Positions 35,401 through 46,310 of a DNA stretch of 64,000 nt are shown piece by piece. The stretch's first letter is position 1, and every line of letters starts with the position of its first letter. The notes under the pieces were generated by a model. That model saw only the letters and a list, made by a program, of their open reading frames with translations. It was not told the DNA's origin and ran no database searches. A program made the translations under genes and the position numbers. Origin of the DNA: Ursus arctos (taxonomy: Eukaryota > Chordata > Mammalia > Carnivora > Ursidae); NCBI RefSeq assembly GCF_023065955.2, contig NW_026623067.1:61388444-61452443 (forward strand). Direction: 5' to 3'.

Positions 35401-35554
35401 TTGACTACTGAAAGGTGTTCCACATATGCAGAAAAAAAAAGTGAATTTTTGCCTTCTAATCCTACATGTTACTTGCTCTCACTTAGGTGAGAGTAATTCA
35501 TGCCAAGAGGCTAGTAAGCATATGAGTAGTACATCTGTAAGTGACCAAATCCTA
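32405..35554. other. 3-kb repeat-poor block, candidate conserved non-coding DNA
   Basis: No SINE, L1, MIR or gene is recognised across 3.1 kb, which is unusual in this window. The block contains three perfect octamers on either strand (32754-32761, 32844-32851, 33172-33179) and several TAAT cores. A less A+T-rich patch at 34760-34940 carries an unrecognised 96-codon frame (34656-34946). A (TG)7 lies at 34178-34190. Function is unproven; the block only has the appearance of regulatory DNA. Confidence 0.45.
32754..33179. promoter_or_regulatory. Cluster of three POU octamer motifs
   Basis: ATGCAAAT occurs at 32754-32761 and 32844-32851, and its reverse ATTTGCAT at 33172-33179. The first is part of AATTAATTATGCAAAT, a homeodomain-type TAAT core beside the octamer. 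Octamers are bound by OCT/POU factors. Three exact copies in 426 bases is well above chance even in A+T-rich DNA. Binding is inferred only. Confidence 0.4.
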
Positions 35555-35990
35555 TTCATCCTTCGAGACAACTCAAATGCTGCCTCCTCCAGAAGAAACT
35601 CCTGATTCTCCCAGGAAGAAATCTCTCCTCCTTTGAACTTACTGATATTTGATTTATGCTTTTCTTACCGTTATTATTGCTCTTTACCTTGTATGATAGA
35701 TATTCTCTCAGTTCCTGCAACAGACTCTAAGCTCTTTAAGGGCAAGTACCACACCCATATTATCTTTAAATTTTTAAATTTATTATTTATCTTTTAAGTA
35801 CTCTCTACCCCCAACATGGAGCTAGAACTCACAACCCGGAGACCAATAGTTGCATGCTCCACCAACTGAGCCAGCCACATGTCCCCTTCTGTCTTTAAAA
35901 TCATCTCCTTACCTAGCCCTGTGCCTGACACACTGTAAGTGCTCAATATGTGTTTGCTGAATGAATTAATAAATGACAAATACATGAGTA
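35555..35990 (+). mobile_element. L2 3' end with a SINE inside
   Basis: The L2 3' text is recognisable: 'caactcaaatgctgcctcctccagaagaaactcctg', 'cagactctaagctctttaagggcaagtaccac' and, after the SINE, 'cctagccctgtgcctgacacactgtaagtgctcaatatgtgtttgctgaatgaat'. L2 is an ancient LINE, long inactive. Confidence 0.8.
35771..35888 (-). mobile_element. Short carnivore SINE, reverse orientation, within L2
   Basis: It reads 'tttaagtactctctacccccaacatggagctagaactcacaacccggagacc' then 'actgagccagccacatgtcccc'. This is the reversed short SINE form without the pyrimidine body. Flanking tctttaaa occurs on both sides (about 35763-35770 and 35892-35899). Confidence 0.85.
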
Positions 35991-36333
35991 CAACATGGTA
36001 ACAGTCTCCTGTTTGATGAAATCTCAAAGCTGTCAGATTTTTCATTAACATAAATGCCTGATGACTTCCTAAACCTTCATTTCTTCAATCACTACATACA
36101 AGTCAATGGCCCCTCTAATGTTCAGAAATCTCACTTTGGAGTTTCTGATTTCTGCCTCCCATCAGCAAAACCACATGCCAGACCTTATTCTCATCTAAGA
36201 CAACTCTACATCCAAGCTCACCAAACCAACAGTCCCCTACACATACTATTCAGATCCCTTCTATGTATGATATCCTTATATTCCTTCACGGGACCACACA
36301 GTAATTCACAGAATATAAACTTTATCCATTTCT

Positions 36334-36529
36334 AGGGCGCCTGGGTGGCTCAGTCATTAAGCATCTGCCTTCAGCTCAGGTCATAATTGCAGGGTCCTGG
36401 GATTGAGCCCCGCATCGGACTCCCTGCCCTGCTGGGAGCCTGCTTCTTCCTCTCCCACTCCCCTTGCTTGTGTTCCCTCTCTCGCTGTCTCTCTCTGTCA
36501 AATAAATAAAATCTAAAAAAAAAAAAAAA
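36334..36529 (+). mobile_element. Carnivore SINE
   Basis: Head 'agggcgcctgggtggctcagtcattaagcatctg', block 'gggtcctgggattgagccccgcatcggactccctgc', and tail 'caaataaataaaatct' plus A. No clear target duplication could be seen. Confidence 0.95.
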
Positions 36530-36559
36530 GCCCATTAAGACTTCATAGAAACCCTTCAG

Positions 36560-37920
36560 ATGATCTACAGAGTTTTATTACCACTTTTAAAACTTTCAAG
36601 AGCTTCCAGTTCAATCATCTCACATTCTGAATGACCTACCTTCTTTGTCTCCTTTGCTGACTTAAGCCCCTTTACTGTCTCTTTCTCCAGTGGATGGTAT
36701 CACACCCAGGTTCTTCTCCTAACACTGGTCTCTCATCTCTCATCTCTCCACTTATTCCCCCCAGTGAGTGTATTTACTCTAATGGCTTCAGCAACCAACT
36801 TTATGCCAATGACCCCAAAATCCTGTCTCCAGTCCTGACCTTTGATTTGTGTTCCAGCCTTCAAGTTCTACCTGCCTCCAGGATATGTATGCCCTGTTGA
36901 ACAAACTGCCATCTATTCAAACTCAACTGGCTCATAACTTATATCAGCATGCCTTCCTTCAAACTACCTTTCTTCTCTCGTCCATCAGAGTAGAAATTTA
37001 AAAGTAATCTTTGAGACTTTTCTTTTTTAATTCCCTCTAGTCAATCCACCACCAATGTATTTCTTTCTTTAAGACATCATTCAAATCCAAATAGTCCTTT
37101 TCACTCCCATGGCCATGACTCTGGTCCAGGGCCTTCTGCCCAGAATGAATAGATAGACTCCTACTTCAGTGCTTCTCAAATCCTGGGTGCTAAAACACTT
37201 TCATATCACAATACTTCAATATATTTACAATACTTTAAAAAAAACTTTGCATATACAGATTCTCAGACCAGCACAGGCTTCCTTACCCCAGGCTAAAGCC
37301 CTCCAATTGATTCTCATGCACAACAGATTTGGAACCACTGTTATAATTGATTCCGTGTCTCTAGTCTCTCCAATTTCAATAGCCAAGGTGTATTTAAATT
37401 TCATCATGGCACATCAGTGATTATATCTAAGTGATTGGAACTTTCTAATCGTTTTCTACTGCTAGAAATTCTAACGGAATTTCTACTGAAATTCCTTTGC
37501 CAATGTCCAAGTCTCCATAATCTAGCCCTACCCTACTTTTTGGCTGAATTCTTAATTTGACAACTACAGTGTCCTCAATCTTATTCCCACTTCAATTCCT
37601 CGGTTCACTGCTTAAAACCATTCCTTCTTCATCATCCCACCAACATAAATACCACCCATCCTTCAAAGATGAGCTCCATCTGGCCTTCTCATCACATGTC
37701 CTCTGACCATACTACTCCCCTATACTTTTTCCCTTCTGTCTCTTATTGTGATGTATGAAACAGCACCTTGCTGTTTCATAATTTTTCTTGAACCACATTT
37801 TTATAAATCTTCAGTCCATAGGCATATATTGTAAATTTATTATGAAAAAACTATGTCAAATATTTTTTCCATGTTTCTTTTCATAGTATCTCATGGTACA
37901 TTATAGGTGCTCAATAGCTT
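36560..37920 (+). mobile_element. L2 LINE relic with reverse transcriptase remnant
   Basis: At 36760-36850 the translation reads YSNGFSNQLYANDPKILSPV. This is the L2 RT palm, where the usual YADD active site is eroded to YAND. Downstream text follows L2 to its 3' region ('acccatccttcaaagatgagctccatctggcc' near 37665) and ends near 'ataggtgctcaatagc'. A MER5A-like element interrupts it near 37170-37343. Inactive and ancient. Confidence 0.7.
37170..37343 (+). mobile_element. MER5A-like DNA transposon relic inside L2
   Basis: It begins 'cagtgcttctcaaa' and ends 'gattctcatgcacaacagatttggaaccactg', like the two ends of a MER5-type hAT element. The middle is degenerate ('agattctcagaccagcacaggc'). 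Confidence 0.6.
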
Positions 37921-37924
37921 ATTA

Positions 37925-38140
37925 TAATTAATAAAACTTCACTGAGTGCTTACTACATAACAGATGTATGTACTAATTCATTTAATCCTCACAACAACCC
38001 TAAACTCATTTTAGATGACAAAATACACAGAAAGGTTAAATAACTTAACAGCCTCAGACAGTTCACAGTGGAAGAACTGAAATTCACATCTTGACAGTCT
38101 TTCCAAAGTTCATTCTCTTAACCAGTGCACCACAGAACCA
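37925..38140 (+). mobile_element. MIR, well preserved
   Basis: Sense MIR runs nearly end to end: 'cactgagtgcttactac', 'actaattcatttaatcctcacaacaaccctaaactcattttagatgac', 'agaaaggttaaataactt', 'gaactgaaattcacatcttgacagtc' and 'ctcttaaccagtgcaccac'. Confidence 0.85.
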
Positions 38141-38560
38141 TAGATCATTAGCACCAGAAGGGGCTTTAGTGGCCATCTAGCTTTTCCACTTACTATTAAG
38201 AGGGTGTTTTTCTGTTTATTAATCTTCATATGTTTGTTTATTTAAAGGTACCTGTTCTCTATTCACTTTCCTGTATGTCTTTTAGGTCTCTTTGGAGTTC
38301 TATTTCTGTTGATACTATAAAACTCTTTAGATGACTCTAAATGCACACATACTAGTTGCAGTGATGAGTACCTACCAAAATACTATGACAAAGAGGAAGC
38401 AAATAAAAACTCCCTCTGAACCAAACTTTCCATTTTGAAGAGCACGAAAGCAGGCCAAAACACATTTTATTTGAGGTTATCCTTTTCAGTATTTCTGGGT
38501 CTTTTCTGCCTTTTTTTAAGGAATGGGATTTGTTAATTCAATGAGGGGTGTTTTCTCTCT

Positions 38561-38596
<36 letters not shown>

Positions 38597-38662
38597 ACAC
38601 ACACAGTTAGCTGGCAGTGGGCAGGGAGAACCTAGGGGCTAAAAGAATATGCTTTTGAAAGT
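38141..38662. other. Unique DNA with a composite microsatellite
   Basis: No gene is seen. The composite tract at 38554-38605 is listed separately. Confidence 0.5.
38554..38605. repeat. (TC)n(TG)n(AC)n composite microsatellite
   Basis: A short TC run passes into (GT)n and then directly into (AC)n ('gtgtgtacacacacaca'). This makes an inverted repeat of alternating purine-pyrimidine that could form a hairpin or Z-DNA. Confidence 0.95.
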
Positions 38663-38674
38663 AGAATAGACATC

Positions 38675-38869
38675 TGGGGCGCCTGGGTAGCGCAGTCGTT
38701 AAAGCGTCTGCCTTCGGCTAAGGGCGTGATCCCGGCGTTCCGGGATCGAGCCCCACATCAGGCTCCTCCGCTGGGAGCCTGCTTCTTCCTCTCTCACTCC
38801 CCTGCTGTGTTCCCTCTCTCGCTGGCTGTCTGTCTCTCTGTCACATAAATAAATAAAATCTTTAAAAAA
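38675..38869 (+). mobile_element. Carnivore SINE, TAGCGCAGTCGTTAAAGCG subfamily
   Basis: Head 'ggggcgcctgggtagcgcagtcgttaaagcg', 'gttccgggatcgagccccacatcaggctcctccgctggg' and 'gtcacataaataaataaaatc'. The perfect 12-bp duplication AGAATAGACATC sits at 38663-38674 and 38870-38881. It shares diagnostic bases with 56579-56783. Confidence 0.96.
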
Positions 38870-38881
38870 AGAATAGACATC

Positions 38882-39894
38882 AAAATTTGTTTGTGTCCGG
38901 ATAGCGACTTGTTTTCTATCTTGTTTATACATTGTAGACTTATGACATACTTCTGACACACAAACCTGCTATACCTTCGGGTGCACGAACTGGATGCAAT
39001 CAAAGTCTGTGCATGATGTGCTTAGGCCTGGGGGTCTGGTTTTCCTGACAGTCAGCATGATCTGAGGGGCACCAGAAGTCACCAGAGTTAAATGGCACTC
39101 CATATGATGGAATAAGACATTTCTATCAGCTCATGTCAATGGAAAAAAAATAAGTTCCAACATTTAGAAGAGAGTCCAATATGGTAGTACTGAACCAAAT
39201 TTCATATCTTGGGCCAGACACTTGAAAATTTGAGCCCTATTAAAATGCTAAAAACAAATGAGGTAGAGAGAGAGAGAGTCCATTGCTCTATTTACACTGC
39301 TAATGGCTTCCACGTACTTACTGGTGGCTCTACTAGAACAGGTAATAACCAGCTCTAGATTTTTCATGGTTTGGAGTTTTGGAATAGCATGAATAATTGA
39401 AAATCCACAGATAATACAAAAATTTAATTTTAGTCAAGGTATTAAGCCATCTCCTCCTCAATGAAGCTTTCATATTAGCTAACAAACAGCATCACTGACT
39501 GGCTTACATTTCAGCTTTTAGTTTTTTCTGTACATCTTCGAGGGTCCTAGGGAAGGTGGTAAAGAGAGAAAATAGAAAAAAAGAGATCTGCACTTCCAGC
39601 TTGTCCACCATGACAAACTACTGTTTACGCATTTGCAAGACAGCTGGTTGATGCTGAAGTTGAAACAGGACCACCACTTTTCATCCTCACAAAGCTACTT
39701 GACCCATAACACACGGCAAAATTACAGTTAGTGCAAACCCCTCATTCCAAGCAGTAGTGCAAATATTTTGTGAATGGAACTACTCTCTATCACTTATAAG
39801 TGGCATCTTTACAAACTAATTATGTACTGAAGTAAATATGATAGATTTACCATAAACCAGCTATCAAGAAATAAGAGAAATAATTCAAGACTAG
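38882..39894. other. Unique DNA, nothing recognised
   Basis: No gene or repeat family is visible apart from a (GA)n patch at about 39265-39278. Confidence 0.5.
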
Positions 39895-39908
39895 GAACGA
39901 CTGCTATT

Positions 39909-40100
39909 TTTTTTTTAAGATTTTATTTATTACTTGACAGAGAGACAGCCAGCGAAAGAGGAAACACAAGCAGGGGGAGTGGGAGAGGAAGAAGCAGGCT
40001 CCCAGCGGAGGAGCCTGATGCGGGGCTCGATCCCAGGACTCTGGGATCATGCCCTGAGCCAAAGGAAAACACTTAATGACTGAGCCACCCAGGCACCCCA
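39909..40100 (-). mobile_element. Carnivore SINE, reverse orientation
   Basis: Reverse tail 'ttttttttaagattttatttatt', 'gcggggctcgatcccaggactctgggatcatgcc' and the reversed head 'ctgagccacccaggcacccca'. The 14-bp duplication GAA(C/T)GACTGCTATT, one mismatch, is at 39895-39908 and 40101-40114. Confidence 0.95.
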
Positions 40101-40114
40101 GAATGACTGCTATT

Positions 40115-40326
40115 CTTAATCATCTAAGACTCTTGTTTAAAATAAAGATTCCCAAATTTTCCCTAAGGAGAGTCTGACTCTACAGGTTTGGGCCCAAGAA
40201 TCTGCATTTTAAGAAGTACCCTCACCGTCTCCCTTTATTCACCCACTACTCCACCCTACTCATCCCAATTCCTACCCCAGTTACTCAGGTATGAAAGACC
40301 CAAGGACCACACTTTGAAAGTCACTG
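40115..40326 (-). mobile_element. MER5-type hAT DNA transposon relic
   Basis: Antisense MER5 order: 'actcttgtttaaaataaagattccc', 'gagtctgactctacaggtttgggcccaagaatctgcattttaagaagtaccctc' and 'aaggaccacactttgaaagtcactg'. About 55 bases between the last two blocks do not fit the short consensus, so it may be a MER5B/Charlie variant. Confidence 0.7.
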
Positions 40327-43300
40327 TCTGGGGCATGAAAATAGAGTAGGATATCCCTGCACCTGGTTCCAGAACCAAGAGATCTTTTGTTTGTTTGTTT
40401 TTCAGGTCCCACGCCCCCCAGGTGAGCTGAGTCTAAATCAGCTATGCTGACACAGAGACCATGTTAAAGATCCAATATACACTTCCTCTAAAGCAAGAGG
40501 TGATAAAAAGTGTTTGCTCACGGGGCGTATGGAGGTTTAAGATGTAGCCTTGAGGGCTCCTTAAGGGCAGGATCAGGCTTATAGATAATGAAATGTACAA
40601 GACAGTGATACTGTCCAGCCAGAATATGATTCTGCCATGCTCTGATTCAGGCAGAACAAGGAGCTGCTGAGGCCAAACCATGACAAGGGCTATTTTTGCC
40701 TGTGACATTGGAGAATTTATTCAAGAACAGTTCCCCTTTGTGCCAGGATTTTCACTGTACAGCTGCAAAGGTTGCTTAGTCCTTGGTTCACCTGCTGTTT
40801 AAACTTTCTCAAATGCCTAAAATAAAGCCGGTCATTCTTCCTAGTATGGACTTGTAATGAGAACTCTGCTACCTGGGAACAAAATCTTGTGACCCCATTT
40901 CTTTTGGTCCATATATTTTATGAAAAGTCACTTTGTAGGAACTGTAAGTTATCCAAATAGTAACTCATTGCACAGGTACTATGCTTTGGGATAAAAGATG
41001 ATTGCCTTTAACATTCCCATAGTTCACATGGGTCTTTGTGAGGATTAAATAATGTAATGCCCATAAGCATTCTGCATATTCTCGGATGCCATGAAAGCAC
41101 TAGAAATTATTAAACAGTATGTAGCAGAAAGGATTGAAATGTCAGTGTCCAACGAGGAAGATTACTCTACCACAGAAGTCCATCAACAGACTGTCCTCTA
41201 CAAGAAAAACTCCTCCTTGGGTGCTTGGCTTCCCTACACCTCATCTGGGAATGTAACAGTATGTGTTATGTGTACTAGATTTCTGTGCATTGTGGCAGAA
41301 AAACCCTGAGCAAGAAAATAAATTTTTTTTCATTTCGGCAATAATAGACTGTAATGTCATGGAGTGTTTCCAGTGCAGGGGCATCTCATCAGACCTCCCC
41401 ACATCACTGTGCCCCGCCTTTCTCTGGTTCTTTCCCACTATTCAAGCACTTTGACGTGTTGTGGATTATGGTCTCAGGTTCTTTCATCAATTTAACATTA
41501 AAACTCCTGTGAAATATTAATGAAATAATGTTTTAAAAAAGAAAAATGTTCCTACAATACTGCAACATTTTAATGCCTCATTAAAATCATTAGCAATGCT
41601 AATACTAAAGAACTTACTTCATCTTTCAAGGAGCCAAAAATAAATCATAATAAAATGTTTGTTAATGTTACATCTGGAGAAATAAATTATACAATGCCTT
41701 TCTATATAGGCTTTATTCCAAAGATGACACACTAAGGTCATACTATTAAATACATGCAACTATTTTTTCTATGGAAACTCGTATTATTTTATATTATTCA
41801 TTAAACACTGTGAATATTGTTTGTGTTTTTCATTTATGAGAAAAATATATGGTGTGCCTATCAACAGCCAGGGCTCTCATGGAACTCAGGTCGCAAACAA
41901 TGACATGCTTCACTGACCTGAATGACTTACAAAAGCCATTTATATTCAGTACTCTCATTTATGCTATCTTTAAAAATGAATAAGAGACATATATTAATAG
42001 CAAGAAACGGGTAGGATGATTGCATCACTACCCATCTCCAGACTTATTGCAACACTTCATTCTCCATCAGTTGAACTGACATGGGAATGTAAATGTCGTA
42101 TATAATAGTCATATAAAATTTTACTACATGAGTAACTAAGGCAAGTGTGACAGTTTCCTTCTCTTTGTTGACCAACTTTTATTTGGAAAGCAAAAAGGTT
42201 TAATGACATCGCAGAGCTCTAGCTAGTTTGTTATTGCAGGAAATCTCTTACTATCAATTGGGCTAAACAGCAGAGGAGTGTTCTCTTAAATAAATCTACA
42301 TATCCTGGGTGGGTGGTGGGCTGCACAGTACAGTACAGCTTCAGTTAATGTGCAGATCCAGAGATCTTGGGAACTTCCTTTCCATCTCTGAATTACCCAG
42401 TGTGTAGCCACCTATGTAGAGACAACAACGTAAAAAAACAAAACAAATGATACAAAACCCAATCCATAGAAGTGTTCCCATATCCCCCTAGATAAAAATA
42501 AGAAACAGGAACCTAACCAAACCTAACCTCTCAGGCACAGCTATTGGATATTTAATTCTGTTGAAAATCATTACTTGCTAACAACACGATTTTTACTTGG
42601 GCCTGATTTCTCTCAGGCTCTTCATCATGAGCTGTGCTGTTTCAATGTTTCTTTGAGGGTGAATATTAACCACAGATTTATATATTTTCTCATGAAAATA
42701 CATAATACAAATGCCTATTATTATTTACTATTAATGGTTATAATTGTCACTCTAATCATTATATGATTAAAAGACGATTGTTTTCATTCAATGCGGAGAA
42801 GTACAGGCATTGAGGACAGTTGCTTACAAATGAAACCAAAATGTATTACTTGGAAAAAGCAACACTTATCAAGAAGGTGGGAGAGGAGAGGGCGTACTTT
42901 ACTGTATTATGTCATATAGTCTGTCATATATCACAGATATTGCTAATTTTACATTAGTATCTCTAATTCACAGTGCTAAAATTTTATATAAGTATAAAGG
43001 AGCCATTCTTAAAAAAAATAATCCTAAATTCTTAAAATCTAAGGATTTAAAGATACGAATTCCAAATAGGAGAACTTAGTTTGGCACTTTTGATTCAAAT
43101 TATAACTTGGCTGACATAAATAGTTAAGGATTTTTAAAAATCACATTATTTAAAACATAAGCAAGCTCTAAAAATAATAAAATCATTTGTTAAAAACTTC
43201 AGCTACATCTTCCTTAGCCATCCGTCTCTTTGGAGAGTAAATTAATTGTTCCAATCTAGTAAGCAACAAAAGAAATAGTCGACAAAGGGTGAAATATGAA

Positions 43301-43737
43301 CATCAGTGGTAGGTTTTGAATTTACCCTATTTATCTTGAATGTAAGATCTCATGACCCACTAAAACTCAGTTCACAGTGTTTTATGAAAAATAATGGCTG
43401 AAATTGAATGTCTTAATTTACATTTAATGCAATTAAGAATGGTTTAAATTATGACTGATGAACAGCACACACAGATGTCAGTCAGTTTCATCAGAATAAA
43501 TTGAAGTCAGTGTCAATGAATGCTCTGCTGATAAATCCCACTTTACATAAAATTAATAAAAATAAGGAAATATAATCCTTAACTAATTGCAAAACGGTCT
43601 GGAATTCCCCTGAATCTGGGGGGGGGGGGGGAACCTATGTAACTGAGAAAAACCACAGGTTATTTAGAAAAGGTGTGTGTTTGTTTTTAATAGTCAGTGC
43701 CTCCATCAGCAAACAGCCAGAAAGTTATAGGATATAA
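40327..43737. other. Repeat-poor unique DNA
   Basis: No young repeat is seen in 3.4 kb. About 41030-41115 ('gtgaggattaaataatgtaatgcccataagcattctgc') resembles antisense MIR. A 14-G run lies at 43618-43631. Several short frames (for example 41091-41309 and 42575-42766) match nothing known. The block has the look of unique or conserved intergenic DNA. Confidence 0.5.
43618..43631 (+). repeat. (G)14 homopolymer
   Basis: Fourteen consecutive G residues between 'cctgaatct' and 'aacctatg'. Likely polymorphic and prone to sequencing error. Confidence 0.95.
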
Positions 43738-43749
43738 ACTTCTAAACTT

Positions 43750-43949
43750 AATTTTTTTTTAAGATTTTATTTATTTATTTGAGAGAGGTGGGGAGAGAGA
43801 TAAGCAAGCGAGCATGAGCAGGAGAGCCAGAGGGAAAAGCAGACTCTCCGCTGAGCAGGGAGCCCGACATGGGGCTCCATCCCAGAACCCTGGGGTCATG
43901 ACATGAGCCAAAGGCACCCACTTAACCGACTGAACCACCCAGGTGCCCC
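43750..43949 (-). mobile_element. Carnivore SINE, reverse orientation
   Basis: Reverse tail 'attttttttttaagattttatttatttatttgaga', 'tggggctccatcccagaaccctggggtcatgac' and the reversed head 'ctgaaccacccaggtgcccc'. Duplicated flank ACTTCTAAA is at 43738-43746 and 43950-43958. Confidence 0.95.
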
Positions 43950-43960
43950 ACTTCTAAAAT

Positions 43961-44689
43961 GAGTTATGCAAACATTTGTAGTAGGAAGCAAAAAGGAAAA
44001 AAAAAAAGGAGGAATAGGAGAAATTGGAGTAACATTTGTGAAATAAACGCATCTGGCAGTACTTGTTTCAGGTGGCGGCACGTCCGTGTTTCCTCAGTCT
44101 ACAGCAGAATACTGGATTCACATCTTGGTTTATAAGTCTTCTCCAAGTTTTTGGTGGAAATGATGCTCTTCCCCTTCACTGTTTTAATGTCAAGCTGGAA
44201 AGACTGTGGACTGGACTGCTGGCTGGATTCTCAGCTTGCAAAGAGCACTCTCTTCCTCCACGGTAGACCCTGAAGCTTTGTGGACCCGACCAGATGTTGC
44301 TGCTTTTGAAGTTAATAGAAACTTTATGGACCATTTTTCACTCTCTCTTCCAGGAGCAAATGTCAACCATAGTTTTTATCAAAACCTGAATTCTTGGCTC
44401 AGGTACTAATTGCCGTTAATGTGTTGAAATCCCAATTCTCAGTGAAAGGGAGAACAATGTTTTACCAATGGAAAAAACTGGGTTAATATTTGCATTTTTA
44501 GTGCCTGAATAAGCAAGAAAAATGCTAGGCTTCTCAGTCACACGGTTTTGCAAGCAACCATGGAAGGCCTAAAAACCAAGTCTCTTTAAGTTCACTGGGT
44601 TAGTGTGCTTGAGATGAAATGGATATTGAAACTTGAAACAATATGGAGAACTGTCGAGACAAGCTAAAAAGATGAGAAAGTTCACTTTA
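43961..44689. other. Unique DNA, nothing recognised
   Basis: Two short plus-strand frames (44063-44266 and 44206-44409) overlap here. Neither matches a known family, and the overlap argues against coding. No repeat is recognised. Confidence 0.45.
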
Positions 44690-44890
44690 TAAAACCATAG
44701 TAACAGCAGCCACTATTCCTATTTTTACAGCACATTAGAATCAACAGTGTACTTCCACTGTGAGACGTACTATTTTTCATTTGTTATTTGTTATTCTACC
44801 CATTTCACAGATGAGTGAAATACTCAGAAATTAAGAGACAGAGATAGTGAGGAAGCAGCAAGGCATTTGATGTGAATTCAGCTCTTCCAA
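44690..44890 (+). mobile_element. MIR relic
   Basis: 'taacagcagccactattcc', 'attctacccatttcacagatgagtgaaatactcagaaattaagagac' and 'gaattcagctcttcc' follow sense MIR in order. Confidence 0.65.
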
Positions 44891-45396
44891 TTTGAAATCT
44901 TGTGTTCAAATTTTTTTACATGTATCTGCTCTAGATACATGATTTAATAACAACTTAAAAAACTCTCAAAGAGTATTCAGTAGTCAAATGGCCAAGAAAC
45001 ATACCAAAAAGCACTCAACATCACTAATCATCAGGGAAATGCAAAATAAAACCATTATATCACCTCACAACTCTTAGAACAACAGTCATTAAAAAGACAA
45101 GAGATAAGTGTGAGCAAGAAATGTGGAGAAAAGGGAACCCTTGTCCATTGTTGTTGGGAATATAAATTGGTACAGTCACTATGGAAAACAGTATAGAGGG
45201 TCCTCAAAAAATTAAAAATAGAACTATCATACAGTCCAAGAATTCCACTTCTGGGTATATATCCAAAGGAAATGAAATTACTATATTGAAGAGATAGCTA
45301 CAGCTCATATTCATTGCAGCATTATTCACAATGGCCAAGACATGAAAACAATTTCAGTATCTGTCAATGGAGGAAGGATTAAGAATACGTGGTTTA

Positions 45397-45592
45397 GGGG
45401 CGCCTGGGTGGTTCAGTCGTTAAGCGTCTGCCTTTGGCTCAGGGCGTGATCCCAGAGTCCTGGGATCGAGCCCCACATCAGGCTCCTCTGCTGGAAGCCT
45501 GCGTTTTCCTCTCCCACTCCCCCTGCTTGTGTTCCCTCTCTCGCTGGCTGTCTCTCTGTCAAATAAATAAATAAAATCTTAAAAAAAAAAAA
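45397..45592 (+). mobile_element. Carnivore SINE in L1
   Basis: Head 'ggggcgcctgggtggttcagtcgttaagcg' and 'gagtcctgggatcgagccccacatcaggctcctctgctgg'. The perfect 16-bp duplication AAGAATACGTGGTTTA is at 45381-45396 and 45593-45608. Confidence 0.97.
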
Positions 45593-45772
45593 AAGAATAC
45601 GTGGTTTATATACATATAATGGAATATTACCCAGCCATAAAAAAGAAGGAAATCCTGCCATTTATGATGACATAGATGAAACTTGAGGGCATTATGCTAA
45701 CTGACATAAATTAGAGAAAGACAAATACTGTATGATCTCATTTAAATATGGAATCTAAAAAAACTGAACTCA

Positions 45773-45931
45773 GGGTATATGGGTGGCTCAGTAGGTTGAG
45801 TGTCCATCTTAGGTCATGATCTCAGGGTCATGAGATTGAGCTCTGGGACCAGCTCTGCGCTGGGCATGGAGCCTGTTAAGGATTCTCTCTCTCCCTCTGT
45901 CCCTCCCTACTCTCTCTGTAACAACAACAAT
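45773..45931 (+). mobile_element. Short-form carnivore SINE in L1
   Basis: It reads 'gggtatatgggtggctcagtaggttgagtgtcc', then 'aggtcatgatctcagggtcatgagattgagctctggg', a (tc)n stretch and '(aac)n' in the tail. The 13-bp duplication AAAA(C/T)TGAACTCA is at 45760-45772 and 45932-45944. Confidence 0.93.
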
Positions 45932-46310
45932 AAAATTGAACTCAAAGAAAGAGTAGACTGGTAGTTTTGAGGAGCAGGGAAGATGGGGGAAATGGGTAAT
46001 AGTTATCAAAGAGTACAACTTCCTGTTATAAGATGGATACGTTCTGAGGATCTAATGTGCAGCATCGTGCCTATAGTTAACAATATTGTGTTGTATACTT
46101 GAAAGTTGCTGCAAGAGTAAATCTTAACATTTCTTACCACACAAAAAATGGTGATTATGTGAGGTGATGGATATGTTAACTAACTTTACTGTGGTAATCA
46201 TTTCTCAATATGTGCACATATCAAACCAACATAGTTTACAGCTTAAATTTATACAATGTTCTATCTCAATGAAACTGGGAAAATTTATATAAAAAAGTAT
46301 TCAGTAGTCA

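Larger units (their letters stand above)
44987..46295 (+). mobile_element. 5'-truncated L1 with two SINE insertions
   Basis: It starts in the ORF2 C-terminus ('aatggccaagaaacataccaaaaagc'), continues through 'ccattgttgttgggaatataaattggtacagtcactatggaaaac' and 'attcattgcagcattattcacaatggcc' to a 3'UTR ('tatagttaacaatattgtgttgtatacttgaaagttgct'), and ends with an A-rich tail. The perfect 15-bp duplication AGTATTCAGTAGTCA lies at 44972-44986 and 46296-46310. SINEs sit at 45397-45592 and 45773-45931. Its 3'UTR type is older than that of the carnivore copy at 9424. Confidence 0.93.

Noticed and set aside
36694..36900. 68-codon frame with a YAND motif as a possible gene
   Set aside because: The motif and its context are the L2 reverse transcriptase relic, not a host gene.
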